From Treponema sp. (GTDB taxonomy: Bacteria; Spirochaetota; Spirochaetia; Treponematales; Breznakiellaceae), in NCBI GenBank assembly GCA_009777535.1, contig WRLP01000007.1, forward strand, positions 57,619-121,618: 64,000 nucleotides of DNA. The letters are read 5' to 3'. The notes beneath the pieces were generated by a model. It made no database searches. It was not told the origin of the DNA and saw only the letters and a program-made list of their open reading frames with translations. A program made the position numbers and the translations under genes. This document shows positions 31,947-40,337 of this stretch, piece after piece; position 1 is the stretch's first letter; the number at the start of each line of letters is the position of its first letter.

Positions 31947-33419
31947 ATGAATATATTTACAATAGTCCCGGTTTTGTTCCCGATACTTGCCGGCGGAATG
32001 TTACCGCTGCTGGGTTTGGACGAAAACAGGAAAACCCGCCAAATATATGTTGCTTCTGTTGTTGGATTGAATGTTGTATTCGTCTTTCTTGCAATAGTTC
32101 AAACAAATCTTGAACTCAGGCTGTTTCGGGTTACTGATGCTGTTTATATGCTTTTAAGGGTTGATGATCTGTCGAGGTTTTTCCTTGTGCTGGCATCGCT
32201 CTTATGGCTTTTGGCAACATTTTATACATTTGAGTACATCAAGCATGAGGGGAAGGATATTCGTTTCTTTACCTTCTTCCTTATGACTCTTGGGGTAATA
32301 ATGGGCATTTGCATGGCGGGCAATTATTTTACTTTATACCTCTTCTACGAGATGATGACTCTTATTACTTACCCGTTGGTGATTCATTCTGAAACGCCGG
32401 AGGCGATGAAGGCCGGAACTAAATACCTTATGTATTCTTTTTTCGGCGCATCATTTGCTCTGCTCGGTTTTGTTTTCATCGGTTATTTTGGAACTACAAT
32501 CAATTTTACAGCCGGGGGCGTTTTGGATCCCGCCAAGGTGGCCGGCAACGAACAGTTGCTATTGGTGGTTTTCCTGCTCTCGTTTATCGGGTTTGGTTGC
32601 AAGGCAGGCATGTGGCCGCTTCACGCCTGGCTGCCAACGGCTCACCCTGTTGCACCGGCGCCGGCGAGCGCCCTGCTTTCCGGTGTTATTACAAAAGCCG
32701 GTGTTCTGGCAATTATCAGAATAACGTTTTTCATCTTTGGGGTGAATTTTGTTTACGGTAGCTGGGTGCAGACGGTTTTGATGGTGATGACTCTGTTCAC
32801 CGTCTTTATGGGGTCGATGCTTGCGTTCAAGGAAAAACTTCTTAAACGCAGGCTGGCCTATTCCACTGTTTCTCAGGTTTCTTATGTGCTGTTTGGTTTC
32901 ACCATTTTGAGCCAGACGGGTTTTTTGGGTGCGATGCTTCATATTGTTTTTCACGCACTGATCAAGAACGTACTCTTTTTGGCTGCCGGCGCCATTATCT
33001 ACATGACGCACAAGACTTATGTCTATGAGCTGAAAGGAATTGGCAAGGCAATGCCGATCACGATGTGGTGCTTTACTTTGGCATCTGTTTCGCTGGTGGG
33101 CATTCCGCCTACATCCGGTGTTGTAAGCAAGTGGTTCCTGGCAATGGGCGGTATTATTTCAAATCATCCGCTGCTTGGCACTATAGGAGCTGGCGTCTTG
33201 CTTGTAAGTGCATTGCTGACGGGGGGTTATTTGATTTCCATCTTTGCCAGCGCATTCTTTCCCGGTGCGAACTTTGACTATAAAAACCTGAAAAGTACCG
33301 AGCCGAACAAGCTTATGACAGTCCCTCTTGTGATTCTTTCGGCTTGTTGTGTTTTGTTCGGTATTTATCCCGTCCCGTTGATGAATTTCATCAATAGAAT
33401 TGCAGCTCAGCTGTTTTAA
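31947..33419 (+). CDS. Antiporter-like subunit 3, MrpA/NuoL-M type
   Basis: 490 residues, about 14 helices. Glu in YLFYEMMTLITYPLV, Lys in GCKAGMWPLHAWLPTAHP, Lys in LLSGVITKAGVLAI, and RRLAYSTVSQVSYV. The HPVAPAPASALLSG.[IL]TK.G version is typical of MrpA N-terminal and NuoL-like subunits, not MrpD. It lacks the MbhD/MbhE-like C-terminal region, which is encoded separately upstream. GAGGAA site before the ATG. Confidence 0.85.
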   Translation: MNIFTIVPVLFPILAGGMLPLLGLDENRKTRQIYVASVVGLNVVFVFLAIVQTNLELRLFRVTDAVYMLLRVDDLSRFFLVLASLLWLLATFYTFEYIKHEGKDIRFFTFFLMTLGVIMGICMAGNYFTLYLFYEMMTLITYPLVIHSETPEAMKAGTKYLMYSFFGASFALLGFVFIGYFGTTINFTAGGVLDPAKVAGNEQLLLVVFLLSFIGFGCKAGMWPLHAWLPTAHPVAPAPASALLSGVITKAGVLAIIRITFFIFGVNFVYGSWVQTVLMVMTLFTVFMGSMLAFKEKLLKRRLAYSTVSQVSYVLFGFTILSQTGFLGAMLHIVFHALIKNVLFLAAGAIIYMTHKTYVYELKGIGKAMPITMWCFTLASVSLVGIPPTSGVVSKWFLAMGGIISNHPLLGTIGAGVLLVSALLTGGYLISIFASAFFPGANFDYKNLKSTEPNKLMTVPLVILSACCVLFGIYPVPLMNFINRIAAQLF

Positions 33420-33436
33420 TTGGAGGTGAATCAACT

Positions 33437-35764
33437 ATGAAATTAATGGGACACTACGGCCTTTTATTTCTTGTTTTTTGGCCGTTTTCCGCTGCCTTTA
33501 TAAGTTACTTGATAGGCAGATGGAACAAACAGTACCGGGATTATTTTGCTAACCTTGCCGTATTCCTTGAGTTTGCTGCTGCAATTATTATGGCTTTCTC
33601 CGCCAGCAATGAGCATCCTCCTGTTTTTCAGTGGCTTGGCTTTATGGGCTTCAGAATCTACCTGACAATAGACGGGTTCCGCTGTATCTATGCGGTAATA
33701 ACATCCCTTATGTGGCTGATGACTACTTTGTACTCCCGTGAATACTTTGCCCACTACCGGAATCGCAACCGGTATTACTTCTTTATGCTTTTAACGCTTG
33801 GCGGTACAATGGGCGTTTTCCTCTCGGCAGATTTGATTACTACATTCCTGTTCTTCGAGATGATGTCCTTTACGTCTTATGTTATGGTGCCGCACGACGA
33901 AAGGCCGGCGGCAATTTTGGCTTCCAAAACTTACATGGCTGTTGCAGTAATCGGCGGTTTGGCAATGCTTTTCGGAATTTTTATTATCAACCATCAGCTT
34001 GGAACAGTGGAGATAGGCAAATTGTACTATGCGGCAAGAGAATTTGAAGGCAACAGGTTTATGCTCTATCTTGCGGCAGCTTTTATGCTGGTTGGCTTTG
34101 GCGGCAAGGCGGGTATGTACCCGATACATATCTGGCTGCCCAATGCCCATCCTGTAGCGCCGGCTCCGGCTAGCGCTCTGCTTTCGGGCGTTCTAACCAA
34201 GACCGGTATCTACGGAATAATTATTGTAAGCATCTTTCTCTTCTATAATGATCCCAACTGGGGAATGGTGATGCTGGTTATAGGTGTTCTGGGTATGTTC
34301 ACCGGAGCGTTTCTTGCTTTGTTTTCCATCGACCTTAAGCGCACGCTCGCCTGTTCTTCAGTATCCCAGATAGGGTTCATCATCGTGGGTGTGGCAATGC
34401 AGGTCATACTAAGAGCCAACATGGCGGATTATGACACATCCAGATACAGCATTATGCCCATACAGGGAACAATCCTGCACATGATGAACCATTCACTCAT
34501 CAAGCTGGTGTTGTTTATCATGGCTGGTGTCGTGTATATGAATCTGCATCAGCTCGATCTGAATAAGGTTCGCGGTTTTGGACGCGGCAAGCCGCTGTTT
34601 ACTTTCGCGTTTCTTATGGGAGTGATGGGCATTATCGGTATTCCGTTCTGGAATGGTTATGTCAGCAAGACATTGCTGCATGAAAGCATTGTGTATCATA
34701 TTCACTACTTCTATAACTACACAACTGTATCAAGGTTCTTCCAGGTAGTGGAAAGTATCTTTACCCTTACCGGCGGCTTGACAACTGCTTACATGATTAA
34801 GATTTTTACGTGCGTTTGTATAGAAAAGAACCAGTTTAATCAGGAAAAGCTGACTGCCTTAAACAAGAAGTACATATCCCCTGTAAGCGGTGCGGTGCTT
34901 TTTATTTGCGCGCTTTTACTGCCGATTCTGGGCTTCCGTCCATACGTTTTCATGATACCCATTGCAAACTTTGCAAAAGATTTTATGAGGGCGTCTTCTG
35001 AATACGAAGTGCATTTCTTTGCATGGGCAAACGTAAGAGGTGCGGTGGCTTCTCTGGGAATTGGCGCGACAATCTATCTTTTCGTCGTTCGCGGCATTCT
35101 TATGAAGAAAGATGAAGAAGGCCGGTCTGTATATGTAAACCTTTGGCCAAAGTTCATTGACATTGAGAATAAGGTATACAAGCCGCTGTTGCTTGGATTG
35201 CTGCCATTTATCGGAGCCTTTGTTGCCCGGTCGATAGGCAATTTTATTACATTGGTATCGTCTCTTGGGTTTCGTGCATTTATGGCTTTCCGCAATTTCT
35301 GGCTTGTGTTTGCTCCGGCAAGAACGGGAGTCAAGGCTGCAAAGCTGCAGGCCGATTTTGAAAAATTCTATCAGGGGCTGCCCAATGTCAACGCCGTAAA
35401 TATGCGCGAAGGCTATGAGAAAATGCTCAGGGAATTTTCTGACATTCATACTGATTATCTGCATACCGGCTACGAAAAAATTACCCAGAAAGCATCTGAT
35501 GTTCATCTTGATGCCGAGCATCTCCACTCAGGTTACGATAAAATACGCGAGAAGTCGCCGCATATCAATGTTGATAAATACAGGGAAATCTATGAAAAAA
35601 TAAGGGTTAAGCCCGCTAATTTCATGGAACGGATATTTGGAAGCATTGCAGGCACAAGGTTCGGTTTTATGAAATCTGTGGTAAACTCGCTTGCGTACAG
35701 TTTGCTTTTATTCCTTATAGGAGCGCTTGTAATTTTTATCGTGGTGTTTTTACTGTCCAGTTAA
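33437..35764 (+). CDS. Antiporter-like subunit 4, MrpA/NuoL type with repeat-containing C-terminal extension
   Basis: 775 residues. Core about 1-500: Glu in FLFFEMMSFTSYVMV, Lys in GGKAGMYPIHIWLPNAHP, Lys in LLSGVLTKTGIYGI, and KRTLACSSVSQIGFI. The extension of about 275 residues has further membrane helices. It also has a soluble part with about four degenerate 21-residue units beginning GYEKM, GYEKI, GYDKI and IYEKI and often including SD[IV]H.D and HLH. A final membrane helix ends the protein. In NuoL the C-terminal extension is a lateral helix clamping the pumping subunits. Here a similar bracing or docking role is inferred. Last gene of the operon; a strong terminator follows. Confidence 0.85.
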   Translation: MKLMGHYGLLFLVFWPFSAAFISYLIGRWNKQYRDYFANLAVFLEFAAAIIMAFSASNEHPPVFQWLGFMGFRIYLTIDGFRCIYAVITSLMWLMTTLYSREYFAHYRNRNRYYFFMLLTLGGTMGVFLSADLITTFLFFEMMSFTSYVMVPHDERPAAILASKTYMAVAVIGGLAMLFGIFIINHQLGTVEIGKLYYAAREFEGNRFMLYLAAAFMLVGFGGKAGMYPIHIWLPNAHPVAPAPASALLSGVLTKTGIYGIIIVSIFLFYNDPNWGMVMLVIGVLGMFTGAFLALFSIDLKRTLACSSVSQIGFIIVGVAMQVILRANMADYDTSRYSIMPIQGTILHMMNHSLIKLVLFIMAGVVYMNLHQLDLNKVRGFGRGKPLFTFAFLMGVMGIIGIPFWNGYVSKTLLHESIVYHIHYFYNYTTVSRFFQVVESIFTLTGGLTTAYMIKIFTCVCIEKNQFNQEKLTALNKKYISPVSGAVLFICALLLPILGFRPYVFMIPIANFAKDFMRASSEYEVHFFAWANVRGAVASLGIGATIYLFVVRGILMKKDEEGRSVYVNLWPKFIDIENKVYKPLLLGLLPFIGAFVARSIGNFITLVSSLGFRAFMAFRNFWLVFAPARTGVKAAKLQADFEKFYQGLPNVNAVNMREGYEKMLREFSDIHTDYLHTGYEKITQKASDVHLDAEHLHSGYDKIREKSPHINVDKYREIYEKIRVKPANFMERIFGSIAGTRFGFMKSVVNSLAYSLLLFLIGALVIFIVVFLLSS

Positions 35765-35781
35765 CTTTAATTTATTTGTAT

Positions 35782-35823
35782 TGCGCATGGACGAGGTTCT
35801 CCCCTTCCATGCGCATTTTTTTT
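35782..35823 (+). terminator. Intrinsic terminator of the antiporter operon
   Basis: Perfect 9-bp stem TGCGCATGG/CCATGCGCA, 16-nt loop, followed by eight T residues. It ends the Mrp-type operon and shows that no hydrogenase or other redox-module gene follows in the same transcript. The converging HEAT gene ends 12 bp later. Confidence 0.85.
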
Positions 35824-35834
35824 GCAATTAACTT

Positions 35835-38435
35835 TTATTCCATTCCCAAAGAATCCAGTCTTTCCAGCGCCCAGTGGGTATATTTACGGATACGGCTGTC
35901 GGGATCATCTTTCAGTTTTTCCAGAATGTCCCGGCCATGCGAGGTTTTCAGTTTTTCCAGCGCCTTTACTACACACACGCGCACTTCCTGGTCGGGGTCT
36001 TTTGCGGCCAGAACCAGACCGCGGAAAGCCGGCAGGGTATCCATGAGCGAGAGAAGCAGCGCCGCTTCCCTTCTGACTTCGATGTCCCTGTTAAGGAGCC
36101 TTCTTTTGGCCTCGTCCACATATCCGGTTTCTTCAAGAATCTTTACCAGGAAGGGCTTGAATGATGCAACCTCATCTTTTAGTATTTCCAGAATTTGAGG
36201 CTCGGCTTTTCTCCCCTGCGCCTTAAAGACCGGAATTATTTTTTCACGCAGCTGCGGCTCGGCGTCTTTGAATATTTCGATAAGCTGAGTAATGTCGCGT
36301 TTGGTTGTTCTCATCGCCAGAGCTTTTTCTGCATGCTCGCGGAATTCGTTCATGGAATCCAAAACATCGACAAGAATCGTTATTCCTTCCGCGCTGGCCT
36401 GTCCCAGTCCGGCAATGACGCCCATTTTTACTATTTCTGTCTCGTAGGGATCGTTAATTATATTTTTTAATATTTCCATGGCGGCAGCGTTGCCATGTCT
36501 TGCAATAACTTCTGCCGTTGCCAAGCGTACTCTTTCCACCGGATCGCGGAGCATGGATGTTTCCTGATTAAGAAGGCGTATCTCTCCATATCCCAAAAGA
36601 GCCTTGATTGCGGCAACCCGTACATCGGGGTCAACATCCTTTAATGAGGATCGGATTTCTTTAACAAAACTGTCATTCTGTGTCGCAGGAAGAATTGATA
36701 TTATGGCCGCTCTTATCTGCGAATCAGGCGATGCAAGAAGCGTTCTGGCTTTTTCTTCAAAAACTTCCTGCGGATAACTTGTAATAATGGATGCAAACTC
36801 TTCGGCTTCTTCCGCCTTCATTATGGGAAGGCTTTCCAGTACTCTCTGCAGGCAGAACGGCAGACGAAGCCGCCCAAGTATTTTAAGAGCCGAGATTCTG
36901 ATGACGTGTTTATTTTCTTCATATTCGGTATTCAGGATGCTAAACACCATTGGTAAAATCATGTCGGGATTGGCATTACCCAAGATGTTCACCAGTTCTT
37001 CTCTTTCCGGAAAGGCAGGGTTTTCGAGAAAACGCAGAAGCACAGGCAGAAAGATAGTCTCCGCTTTTTGCGGAAGCCTCGGCAGAAGAAGTTCCAGAAA
37101 TGCCGGCTCATTCTCTCTTCGGGAAAGTTCTTCTGCAAAAAGTTCCAGGGCTTTTGCACCTCCCCTTATTGCGGCTGCTTCCAGAGTTTTTGTATATATT
37201 TCTTTGTTTGTAGAATCCGGCTTTCTGCCGCTGAAAAACTCAAACACTTTTTCTTCCAGATAGCAGATGCTTTCCTGTGTTCCGCCGGGGCCGGTAAGAA
37301 GACGGGCGGCAACCAGCAGGGGCGCTCCGTCTCCAGGAGGATACTTTCTGAGGAAGCCGGAGATATTTACTTCCAGCGCTTTATATAAAAGATTGACACT
37401 GTGATCTATGCCGCTGGGATCGTCGAGCGTGTTTTTCCCCAGAATGGATGCAAGAACTCCGGTTTTTTCTAAAAAAGCCGCCGCAGGGTAACGCAATTCC
37501 TTAGTCGCGCTTTCCAGTGCAGAAATTGCAAAGGTTCTGTCTTCCAGGCTTTCCGGATCGAGCAGTTCCAGTACACGCATAGATTCCACGGCGCTTAAGA
37601 ATTTGTTTTTCAGACTATAACGATCCAAGAATTCTTTTGCAATGCGTTTTTTGGCGGCTTTGCGGACTTCATAAACAGGATCGTGAAGGAGTTTGTCCCA
37701 CAGTACAGCCCAGGTCTTGTCACCGTCGGCAGTAAATTTTTCTGTAAGGATTTTCCTTATAATGGGGTGCGGATCGAGGAGACCGTCTTCCAGGCTTCTT
37801 TCTGTAAGGGATTCTTTGTTGAGAAGAAGAAGCCGGTAGGCAAAATAGCGCGCATACCATTCCGGCTCTCCGGTTAATTCCCGGATAAGCGCTCCCTGAT
37901 TCTCCAGAAAGCTTCTGCAAAAGGCCGGATCAAAATCTTCGCCCCTGCATGAGTCAGCCAAAAGCCGTATAACTTTTTCTTCGCCTTCGGTCTGCACCCA
38001 GTTGAAAAAAGTTCCGCGTGTAGTCGGATGCTGCCCGGCGGCAAGGAAGGCCTTAAATGCAAAAGAGCTGTGACAGTATAAAAGCACCCGCCGTATATCG
38101 GCGCTTCCCGGCGAATGGGAGAGCTTTTGTACCCACTTGTCTGCAAGGCCTGTTTCCCGGACAACCCTTGGCCCCCATTGACGCGAGTATCTTTCCATAC
38201 GCCTGGAATAGCGTACAAGTTTCTCCGGCGGATAATACTCTGAAAATTTTCTGAGTGCATCCGCAGCATGCGGCGCATCCTGCGCTGTGATAATCCTGCG
38301 CAGGCGCATCTTAAAAATCCGGGTGCGAAGAAACCAGTATGCTAGAAGTGCAAGAAGAATTACCGTTACAGGAATGGCGCCCAAAACCCAGGCCGGAATA
38401 TTTCCTCCCTGAAAAGAGTTAAAAAAATCTGTCAT
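35835..38435 (-). CDS. Membrane-anchored HEAT-repeat protein
   Basis: 866 residues. One N-terminal transmembrane helix (WVLGAIPVTVILLALLAYWF, about 16-35), then an almost uninterrupted helical-repeat domain. HEAT-like units are easy to see in the C-terminal half: VRVAAIKALLGYGE, VRLATAEVIARHGN, VRREAALLLSLMD, VRVCVVKALEKLK. No catalytic motif. A scaffold for protein-protein contacts at the membrane, probably facing the cytoplasm. It starts 34 bp after the adenylate cyclase gene on the same strand, so the two are likely co-expressed, and it may recruit or organise that signalling protein. Confidence 0.75.
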   Translation of the reverse strand: MTDFFNSFQGGNIPAWVLGAIPVTVILLALLAYWFLRTRIFKMRLRRIITAQDAPHAADALRKFSEYYPPEKLVRYSRRMERYSRQWGPRVVRETGLADKWVQKLSHSPGSADIRRVLLYCHSSFAFKAFLAAGQHPTTRGTFFNWVQTEGEEKVIRLLADSCRGEDFDPAFCRSFLENQGALIRELTGEPEWYARYFAYRLLLLNKESLTERSLEDGLLDPHPIIRKILTEKFTADGDKTWAVLWDKLLHDPVYEVRKAAKKRIAKEFLDRYSLKNKFLSAVESMRVLELLDPESLEDRTFAISALESATKELRYPAAAFLEKTGVLASILGKNTLDDPSGIDHSVNLLYKALEVNISGFLRKYPPGDGAPLLVAARLLTGPGGTQESICYLEEKVFEFFSGRKPDSTNKEIYTKTLEAAAIRGGAKALELFAEELSRRENEPAFLELLLPRLPQKAETIFLPVLLRFLENPAFPEREELVNILGNANPDMILPMVFSILNTEYEENKHVIRISALKILGRLRLPFCLQRVLESLPIMKAEEAEEFASIITSYPQEVFEEKARTLLASPDSQIRAAIISILPATQNDSFVKEIRSSLKDVDPDVRVAAIKALLGYGEIRLLNQETSMLRDPVERVRLATAEVIARHGNAAAMEILKNIINDPYETEIVKMGVIAGLGQASAEGITILVDVLDSMNEFREHAEKALAMRTTKRDITQLIEIFKDAEPQLREKIIPVFKAQGRKAEPQILEILKDEVASFKPFLVKILEETGYVDEAKRRLLNRDIEVRREAALLLSLMDTLPAFRGLVLAAKDPDQEVRVCVVKALEKLKTSHGRDILEKLKDDPDSRIRKYTHWALERLDSLGME

Positions 38436-38469
38436 TTTTATTACATCTCCTTTTATATTTAATACCGGA

Positions 38470-40188
38470 TCATTTCAGTCCAAGTACATTGTACACTCGT
38501 ATAGAATCTTCAATACCCTTGATGCGGACTTCCCGCTTTTTTTCCAGGCGGAACATATCACCGAGTTTATCCCTGGTTGTCTGTGAAATAATAACCTCAT
38601 CGGGGCCCGCAATGCCCTCCAGCCGCGCAGCAAGATTGACCGTGTTGCCTATAACCGAATAATCCATCCGCTGCAGGCTTCCCAGGTTGCCAGCTATCAG
38701 TGCGCCCGTGTTAATACCTATGCCGATACGCAGACGCTCGGCATCCTTGCGGAAAAATTTCCGTTTGGACGAGCGCACCATGTCCTGAATCGCGAGTGCG
38801 CAGAGAACGGCATTGACGGCATCGTCCTTCTCTTCCGTCATCGGAACGCCCCATACAGCCATTATGCAGTCGCCAATAAATTTATCAATGTAGCCTTTAT
38901 GACGGACAATGTGTTCAACTGCTTCACCGAAAAAGCCGTTCAGGGTTTCGATAATTTCTTCCGGATCGCGCCCCTCGGAGAAGCTTGTGTATCCGCGAAT
39001 GTCTGCAAAAAATACAGTGGCATTTTTTTTATCTCCCCCAAGTTTGATTCTGTCGGGGGCTTCCATCAGGCTTGTCATTACTTCCTGGGACATGTAGCGG
39101 CAGAACATATCTTTTATTACCCGCCGCTCTTCGCTCACAGCCTGCACGGTTTGTTTTAGTTCATTTTCCCGCGTCTGGTTTGTGAAAAGAAGAGTCAGCC
39201 CTTCTTTTTTGCCCCGCGGAGTTTTTAGCGGAGAAATATTCAGGGAATAATCCATTTCCTTTTCACCCGCACGGTAGATGCCCTTCATACCCAGGACTTC
39301 ATTTCCACTTTCCAGGCTCTCGTTAATCATCTGCAAAGTTTTGGGTGAAAGTGATTTTTGGAAAGTGTCTTTTATATTATTGCCCAAATCTCCCTGCCTA
39401 AGACTCATGGCTTGGGCTGCAGCTTCATTAAAATACTGAATTTGCCCCATCGGATCGGTCGTGATGACAATATTTGTCATGGAATTAAAAACATTATCCT
39501 GATATCGTTCCATGCTGTTGATTTTTTGCAGAGACTCCCTGGTCTCTTCAAAGAGCTTTAAGGTCTGCATGGCGCCGCCTGCAAGCTTCGTGTAGGAATC
39601 CAAAAAGAAAAAACGATGGCGGTTAAAAAAACACGGCTTTTGCGAGGCTACAAACAAAACACCTATCTCACGGGGCGGGCTGACAATTGGAAGAGCCATT
39701 CCGCTTTTCATTGCCGGGTGAATGAGTACTTCTTTTAGAAAGGCAGGGGTTTGTGTATTAATGCTCTGCGGCTCCGGCGCTTCCCGTGGCTTCCCGCCGG
39801 CAGCCGTGCCGCCCTGCACTGCATTTTTTCCCATGGTTTGCTTGTTGTTAAAAATAAGCGCTTCCCCGCATTCACGTAAAAACCGGATAAGCTCGCTGCT
39901 CCCGGAAATCGTTTCCGGAACAGGAAACTTTGTTCTTTTAAAAATTAATTCCAGATCACTTCTGCGGTCTTCTGCATTTTTGAAAATATAAAAAGCCGCC
40001 AGATCGGCATGGGAGATATCCTGAGCCTGTTCTACAAAAATGTTAACAAGGTTTATAAAGTTCTTTTCCCGCGCCAGCAGTGCGCCCGCCCGTACCAGTT
40101 CCTGGTCTATCAATTGCTCCCTGCTCTTTTCGGGAGCAGAGGGCTTCTTTTTGGCAAGAGACCGGTTACGCAAAGAAAAAAGATTCAT
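38470..40188 (-). CDS. GAF-PAS adenylate cyclase (class III)
   Basis: 572 residues. N-terminal GAF-like domain (about 30-215), PAS domain (about 228-340; VITTDPMGQIQYFNEAAAQ, then YSLNISPLKTPRG), and a class III cyclase domain (about 385-560). Catalytic residues: metal Asp in FFADIRGYTSFSE and in FIGDCIMAVWG, adenine-selecting Lys in YIDKFIGD and Asp in RMDYSVIGNTVN, transition-state Asn/Arg in NTVNLAARLEG. All are intact, so it should make cAMP from ATP in response to signals sensed by GAF and PAS. No membrane segment. The TATAAT box is only 7 nt before the ATG and no ribosome-binding site exists, suggesting a leaderless message. Confidence 0.85.
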   Translation of the reverse strand: MNLFSLRNRSLAKKKPSAPEKSREQLIDQELVRAGALLAREKNFINLVNIFVEQAQDISHADLAAFYIFKNAEDRRSDLELIFKRTKFPVPETISGSSELIRFLRECGEALIFNNKQTMGKNAVQGGTAAGGKPREAPEPQSINTQTPAFLKEVLIHPAMKSGMALPIVSPPREIGVLFVASQKPCFFNRHRFFFLDSYTKLAGGAMQTLKLFEETRESLQKINSMERYQDNVFNSMTNIVITTDPMGQIQYFNEAAAQAMSLRQGDLGNNIKDTFQKSLSPKTLQMINESLESGNEVLGMKGIYRAGEKEMDYSLNISPLKTPRGKKEGLTLLFTNQTRENELKQTVQAVSEERRVIKDMFCRYMSQEVMTSLMEAPDRIKLGGDKKNATVFFADIRGYTSFSEGRDPEEIIETLNGFFGEAVEHIVRHKGYIDKFIGDCIMAVWGVPMTEEKDDAVNAVLCALAIQDMVRSSKRKFFRKDAERLRIGIGINTGALIAGNLGSLQRMDYSVIGNTVNLAARLEGIAGPDEVIISQTTRDKLGDMFRLEKKREVRIKGIEDSIRVYNVLGLK

Positions 40189-40195
40189 ATTAATA

Positions 40196-40201
40196 ATTAT
40201 A
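40196..40201 (-). promoter_or_regulatory. -10 box of the cyclase/HEAT unit
   Basis: Perfect TATAAT on the minus strand, 7 nt before the ATG at 40188. TTGTCA lies upstream with a long 20-bp spacer, so the -35 assignment is unsure. The same 149-bp intergenic region also has a nine-G run (around 40254-40262) and a small CACAT/ATGTG hairpin near 40310. Confidence 0.45.
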
Positions 40202-40337
40202 GTAATACCGCTTTTAATTCATGACAAGGAGGCTTGGCGGGCGTTTGTGTTGCGGGGGGGGGTTGCGCGGGTTTTTGGGAGTTTCCCATCTGCGTCGGCT
40301 GATTGACCACACATGGAAAATGTGCTGATGTATTAAA

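Noticed and set aside
40254..40262. Nine-G run before the SWIM gene as a phase-variation tract
   Set aside because: It lies about 75 bp before the start codon, outside coding sequence and outside any promoter spacer I could define; left as a note only.
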